Assembly: GCA_045542415.1 (NCBI GenBank)
Contig: JAZQKZ010000070.1
Coordinates: 1-64,000 of the forward strand
Direction: 5' to 3'
DNA from: UMGS1958 sp045542415
GTDB lineage: Bacteria > Bacillota > Clostridia > UBA1381
DNA: 64,000 nucleotides
Shown: piece after piece, positions 59,814-64,000 of the stretch
How the letters are laid out: each line of letters begins with the position of its first letter
How positions within the stretch are numbered: position 1 is the first letter of the stretch
Translations under genes and position numbers: made by a program
The notes under the pieces: generated by a model
Told to the model about the DNA's origin: nothing
Seen by the model: the letters and a program-made list of their open reading frames with translations, nothing else
The model's database searches: none

Positions 59814-61068
59814 TTTTTTTGCACTCAAGATAAAATCTCTTATCCTGTGCCTCTCCCATCGAAAAAGTTTTTCTGGGCAAAGCACCGTCCTTGATTACAG
59901 TTGTAAAGAGATCGTTTTTCTCCATTTTATCAACCATAAATCCAATCGTATTTTCTGAAGCAGTAAGCTCTCTTACTACATCATCACCGTGAATATAATC
60001 AATCTCGCCACCGTTTGCTGCAAGATATTCATCAAGGAATTTCTGCAAGGTACCTACCGGAAGATTTGACGGAGCATCCTTGACATAGATACTGCCCTCT
60101 TTACCCTGATATGTATAACGAATCTGCTGACCGCCATTATTCTCCTTTGATGCATTCGGATAATATGCCATAAAGGCATCCATAAGCTTTTCAGGGTCTG
60201 TATCAAAAATCACGCGCTGAATCGGCTCAAACTCAATTGCTTCATCATGAATATTCATCAGCTCTACAAGTGCATATCTTGCAGGATGATTTTCTCTTTC
60301 GTTCTCACTCAGTCCCTGCTTTATTTCATCCCAACAGGTCTTTGCCGTCGCAAGTGAATGATTGCCGTCTCCCACTGCTATAACAAGCACGCCTTTATCC
60401 TGCACATCATATTTTGCTTCAAATGCAGCTTTATCTTCAAGAGTTCGGAGTCCGTCAAGTACAGCCTTTGTGTCCTCTTCATCAATAAGATAGCCCTTAA
60501 GGTGTCCCGAACCTGCCATAAGCTCAAAATCATAAAGCTTCTTATATGTATCAGCCTTTGCAATAATCGGCTCTGCAATTTTCTTTTCTCTATCGTCAAT
60601 CAGCATAAGAATATGCGGTAACTCCAACGGAGCATTTATTCTGATCTTTCTTCTCGGTGGTATTCTTTCAATTATTGTACCCTCAGTTGCCCGGATTGCT
60701 GACTGTGAGCCTTTTGTGAAATCATATTCCTCAAGGTCAACCGTGCCTATGATTCCATGACGTACCTTGCCGTCTGATTGCGTACGCTCAACATAAATAA
60801 GAGCATTCTTATATTCTTCAAATATTCCTTTGCTGACATACTCATCCATCGTTGCATTAATTGCAGCAATTCTTTCGTCTCCGCCCTCATCATTGAGATA
60901 TACCTCCGGGAAAATCAAATTTAATGTTGACGGTGAATCCTTTGCTACCTCTGCCGCCTTCTCCCAATAATCACGCTGTGAAGTAAACTGGTCACACGCA
61001 ACAACACTCCATTTTGAAAAATCCACACCCTTTGGGAGTAAAATATTTGCTGTATTAAAAATAGCCAT
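59806..61068 (-). CDS. DUF1015 family protein
   Basis: A 420-residue cytoplasmic protein of the DUF1015 family. The N-terminal VDFSKWSVVACDQFTSQRDYWEKAAE and the central GDGNHSLATAKTCWDE are diagnostic. The family is broadly distributed and often lies near serine biosynthesis genes, but its function is not settled. Here it follows ybaK by 15 bases in the uvrA operon. Its stop overlaps the convergent 154-residue gene by 8 bases. Confidence 0.92.
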   Translation of the reverse strand: MAIFNTANILLPKGVDFSKWSVVACDQFTSQRDYWEKAAEVAKDSPSTLNLIFPEVYLNDEGGDERIAAINATMDEYVSKGIFEEYKNALIYVERTQSDGKVRHGIIGTVDLEEYDFTKGSQSAIRATEGTIIERIPPRRKIRINAPLELPHILMLIDDREKKIAEPIIAKADTYKKLYDFELMAGSGHLKGYLIDEEDTKAVLDGLRTLEDKAAFEAKYDVQDKGVLVIAVGDGNHSLATAKTCWDEIKQGLSENERENHPARYALVELMNIHDEAIEFEPIQRVIFDTDPEKLMDAFMAYYPNASKENNGGQQIRYTYQGKEGSIYVKDAPSNLPVGTLQKFLDEYLAANGGEIDYIHGDDVVRELTASENTIGFMVDKMEKNDLFTTVIKDGALPRKTFSMGEAQDKRFYLECKKIK

Positions 61069-61083
61069 TTTATTTATCCTTTC

Positions 61084-61575
61084 TCATCTTACAATATCTG
61101 CAAATTTGCATTCTGTTACCTTTTGCAGGCTTTCAGGCGACAGAAGCAGCGTGCATCCGCACACACCTCCGCTTACTGCTACCTTTTCAAGGTTGCATGC
61201 CGAATCGTTAACATATGTCGGGTATTTCTTCTTCATTCCTATCGGAGAAACACCGCCTCTCACATATCCGGTCAGTGCCAGAAGTTCTTTAACATGAATC
61301 ATTTCAACCCTTTTATCGCCTGTTGCTTTTGCCAGCTTCTTAAGGTCAACCTCCGCATTTACAGGCACACACACAACCATGACACCCTGTTTTTCGCCAC
61401 GCACAACCAATGTTTTAAATGCCGTTTCGGGAGCTATACCGGTCACTTCGGAAATTTCCATTCCGAAGTGATCGCCTATCTCCCCCTCATGTTCATATTC
61501 CACAAGGTCATACTGTATTTTTTCTGCATTAAGCATACGCATTGCATTTGTCACAACCGACTTTTTCTTTGCCAT
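61084..61575 (-). CDS. ybaK: Cys-tRNA(Pro)/Cys-tRNA(Cys) deacylase YbaK
   Basis: A 163-residue editing enzyme of the YbaK/ProX fold that hydrolyses misacylated Cys-tRNA-Pro. Key segments are TAFKTLVV with the catalytic lysine, CVPVNAEVDLKKLAKATG and the GYVRGGVSPIG loop. Length is normal for stand-alone YbaK. It starts 9 bases after the uvrA stop, so it is cotranscribed with it. Confidence 0.94.
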   Translation of the reverse strand: MAKKKSVVTNAMRMLNAEKIQYDLVEYEHEGEIGDHFGMEISEVTGIAPETAFKTLVVRGEKQGVMVVCVPVNAEVDLKKLAKATGDKRVEMIHVKELLALTGYVRGGVSPIGMKKKYPTYVNDSACNLEKVAVSGGVCGCTLLLSPESLQKVTECKFADIVR

Positions 61576-61584
61576 ATTTCCACC

Positions 61585-64000
61585 TTACTTTTCAAGCTCA
61601 CGTCTGAGATATTTTCCTGTATAGGACTTATCCGATTTTGCAACCTCTTCAGGCGTTCCCTCGGCAACAACAGTTCCACCCATATCTCCGCCCTCAGGAC
61701 CAAGATCTACAATATAATCCGCACTCTTGATTACATCAAGATTATGCTCAATTACTATTACCGTATTACCGCCCTCTGTAAGCTTATTCAATACATCTAT
61801 AAGACGGTGAACATCTGCGGTATGAAGTCCTGTAGTAGGCTCATCAAGAATATAAATTGTTCTTCCCGTTGACCTTTTTGAAAGCTCTGTTGCCAGCTTT
61901 ACTCTCTGTGCCTCTCCGCCCGAAAGCGTTGTTGAGGACTGTCCGAGCTTAATATATCCAAGTCCGACATCCCGTATAGTTTCAAGTTTCCGCTTAATCT
62001 TTGGATGATTTTCAAAAAACTCAAGTGCTTCATCAACCGTCATTTCAAGAACATCATGAATATTCTTACCCTTATACTTTACCTCAAGCGTTTCTCTGTT
62101 ATATCGCTTACCCTTGCACACCTCACACGGTACATAGATGTCCGAGAGGAAGTGCATTTCAATTTTCTTTATTCCGTCGCCCGTACAAGCCTCACAGCGT
62201 CCACCCTTTACATTAAAGCTGAATCTGCCGGAATTATAGCCGCGCATTTTTGCTTCATTTGTTGAAGCAAACACATCACGGATATCATTAAAGAGATTGG
62301 TGTATGTCGCAGGATTTGAACGGGGTGTTCTTCCTATAGGACTCTGGTCAATATCGATTACCTTATCCAACTGTTCAACTCCTGTGATTGTCTTGTGTGC
62401 TCCGGGGACCGTATGGGCACGGTTCAATTGCTTTGCAAGGCTCTTATACATAATCTCGTTTACAAGAGACGATTTACCCGAACCCGATACACCTGTCACA
62501 CACGTCATTACACCCGTGGGGAACTTTACATTGATGTTTTTAAGGTTGTTTTCTTTTGCTCCCTTAACAGTTATCCATCCTGTCGGCTTTCTCCGCTCCG
62601 ACGGAACCTCTATTGTGCATTTACCGCTTAAATACTGACCTGTTATTGATTTTTCACATGACTTGATTTCATCAATACTTCCCTGCACCACAAGCTCACC
62701 GCCGTTTATACCGGCACCGGGACCGATATCTATTATATGGTCAGCTGCATACATGGTATCAACATCATGTTCAACCACAATTACAGTATTTCCCAAATCA
62801 CGCAGGCGTTTGAGGGTCGCTATCAGCCTGTCGTTATCACGCTGATGCAATCCGATTGACGGCTCATCAAGTATATACATTACGCCCATAAGCCCTGAAC
62901 CAATCTGTGTTGCAAGACGTATTCTCTGTGCTTCACCGCCTGATAGTGTACCCGACGAACGTGAAAGTGTAAGATAATCAAGACCTACATCAAGTAAAAA
63001 CTTTAGTCTTGCCTTGATTTCTTTTATAATCTGTTCAGCAATTATCTGCTGATGCTCGCTAAGCTCAAGCTTATCTATAAATTCAAGCTCAGCTCTTACA
63101 GACATACATGTGAATTCGTATATATTTTTTCCGCCTACGGTTACTGCAAGCACCTCATCGCTCAGCCTTTTACCGTTGCAGCGGCGGCACGGCACAAAGT
63201 TTATATACCGTTCCAAATCACGCTTTATAAATGATGAGGTTGTTTCATGATAACGACGTTCAAGATTATTTGCAACCCCCTCAAAAACAACCTTTTGCTT
63301 TACCGAACCCATAGGTCTCTTGTATTCAACCTCTATTTTTTCCCTGCCGCTTCCGAAGAGAACAACATTCTTCACTTCATCACTAAGCTCACGCCAGGGC
63401 GTGTTAATATCAAAGCCATAATGCCTTGCAATTGAAGTGTAATACATATGTGCCATACTGTCCGGAAATTCAGGACCTGCCCATCCGGTACAGTGAACTG
63501 CACCCTCTATCAGGCTTATATCCTCATTTACAACCAACAAGCTCGGGTCAATTTTTGACAACTCTCCGATTCCGTCGCAATCCGGACATGCTCCGTATGG
63601 ATTATTAAAAGAAAACATTCTCGGACTCGGCTCCTGCAAGCTTATACCGCACTCATCACATGCAAAGTTTCTGTTGAATGAAATAGTCTCTCCGCCTATT
63701 ATTTCAACAGCCGCAACATCTCCCGTAAGTCCGAATGCTGTTTCCAGAGAATCGGACAGACGCTTTGCTACTCCGTCTCTGATAATAAGTCTGTCAACTA
63801 TAATTTCAATTGTATGCTTAAATGTTTTCCCAAGCGGCGGCACATCAGTAAGGTCATATTGTTCACCGTTGATCTTTACCCTTACAAATCCGTTCTTCTT
63901 TGCCGAATCAAATACTTTCTTGTGTTCACCTTTTTTACCACGCACCACCGGAGCAAGAACCTGTATCCTTGTTCCCTCTTCAAGCTCAAGTACCTTATCC
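61585..64000 (-). CDS. uvrA: UvrABC excinuclease subunit A, N-terminus beyond window edge
   Basis: The C-terminal 804 residues or so of UvrA, the damage-recognition ATPase of nucleotide excision repair. The frame stays open to the right edge, so the first roughly 130 residues are missing. Two ABC signatures (SGTLSGGEAQRIRLATQIG and TTLSGGEAQRVKLATELS), the second Walker A (GVSGSGKSSLVNEI) and zinc modules (ACDECGIS...CPDCDG; CEACTGDG...CEVCKGKRYN) are present. The C-terminus GKYLRRELEK is complete. It heads the operon with ybaK and DUF1015. Confidence 0.97.
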   Translation of the reverse strand, partial: DKVLELEEGTRIQVLAPVVRGKKGEHKKVFDSAKKNGFVRVKINGEQYDLTDVPPLGKTFKHTIEIIVDRLIIRDGVAKRLSDSLETAFGLTGDVAAVEIIGGETISFNRNFACDECGISLQEPSPRMFSFNNPYGACPDCDGIGELSKIDPSLLVVNEDISLIEGAVHCTGWAGPEFPDSMAHMYYTSIARHYGFDINTPWRELSDEVKNVVLFGSGREKIEVEYKRPMGSVKQKVVFEGVANNLERRYHETTSSFIKRDLERYINFVPCRRCNGKRLSDEVLAVTVGGKNIYEFTCMSVRAELEFIDKLELSEHQQIIAEQIIKEIKARLKFLLDVGLDYLTLSRSSGTLSGGEAQRIRLATQIGSGLMGVMYILDEPSIGLHQRDNDRLIATLKRLRDLGNTVIVVEHDVDTMYAADHIIDIGPGAGINGGELVVQGSIDEIKSCEKSITGQYLSGKCTIEVPSERRKPTGWITVKGAKENNLKNINVKFPTGVMTCVTGVSGSGKSSLVNEIMYKSLAKQLNRAHTVPGAHKTITGVEQLDKVIDIDQSPIGRTPRSNPATYTNLFNDIRDVFASTNEAKMRGYNSGRFSFNVKGGRCEACTGDGIKKIEMHFLSDIYVPCEVCKGKRYNRETLEVKYKGKNIHDVLEMTVDEALEFFENHPKIKRKLETIRDVGLGYIKLGQSSTTLSGGEAQRVKLATELSKRSTGRTIYILDEPTTGLHTADVHRLIDVLNKLTEGGNTVIVIEHNLDVIKSADYIVDLGPEGGDMGGTVVAEGTPEEVAKSDKSYTGKYLRRELEK

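Overview
The window is a low-GC, densely coded bacterial chromosome segment from an anaerobic, spore-forming member of the Clostridia (Firmicutes). Several features support this. Sporulation genes are present (gpr, a SipL-like SPOCS/LysM protein, and a 22-codon spoVM). Strict-anaerobe enzymes are present (pyruvate:ferredoxin oxidoreductase, class III ribonucleotide reductase, a second glycyl-radical enzyme, rubrerythrin). Promoters are of sigma-A type with 17-bp spacers and the ribosome-binding sites are AGGAGG-like. A secreted pectate lyase with Thr/Pro linkers and a sugar kinase suggest a plant-polysaccharide-degrading gut or rumen organism. The species cannot be fixed from this sequence.

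Positions 1-16837 form one long minus-strand exopolysaccharide/capsule operon with a strong promoter at 16912-16940. In transcription order it encodes a priming sugar-phosphate transferase, a nucleotidyltransferase-fold protein, a GT4, a pyruvyl transferase, an FrhB-like Fe-S protein, a second GT4, GT2, a Wzy-like polymerase, GT2, a Wzx flippase, and then a biosynthetic block. That block is ATP-grasp ligase, NeuD-type acyltransferase, MaoC-like hydratase, two CitE/HpcH-like CoA lyases, DegT aminotransferase and RmlA (cut by the window edge). The mix of CoA chemistry with amino-sugar genes is the best candidate for an undescribed pathway here: an amino sugar carrying a hydroxyacyl or similar group, by analogy with anthrose.

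Positions 17218-31155 hold a DUF1846 protein, the sipL-like and gpr sporulation pair, two M16 peptidase homologues (YmfF/YmfH type), rubrerythrin with an SGNH esterase, a glycyl-radical enzyme with its activase, a hidden spoVM preceded by a 55-codon membrane-protein gene, and an AraB-like FGGY kinase. Positions 31449-41514 hold a large secreted GLUG-repeat protein, nifJ, and the nrdD-nrdG-dut operon preceded by four NrdR-box-like palindromes.

Positions 41546-51044 are minus-strand housekeeping genes: a LiaF-like membrane protein with a 43-codon partner, then the operon mazG-like, gdpP, rplI, dnaB, tilS, ftsH, DUF1858, and then a DUF6062 pair. Positions 51260-64000 hold GTP-dependent PEP carboxykinase, topB with a HAD hydrolase, the multidomain pectate lyase, a small tail-anchored protein, and the operon uvrA (partial), ybaK, DUF1015.

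Several starts were moved from the longest reading frame to the one with a proper ribosome-binding site. No tRNA, rRNA, CRISPR array or intact insertion sequence was seen.
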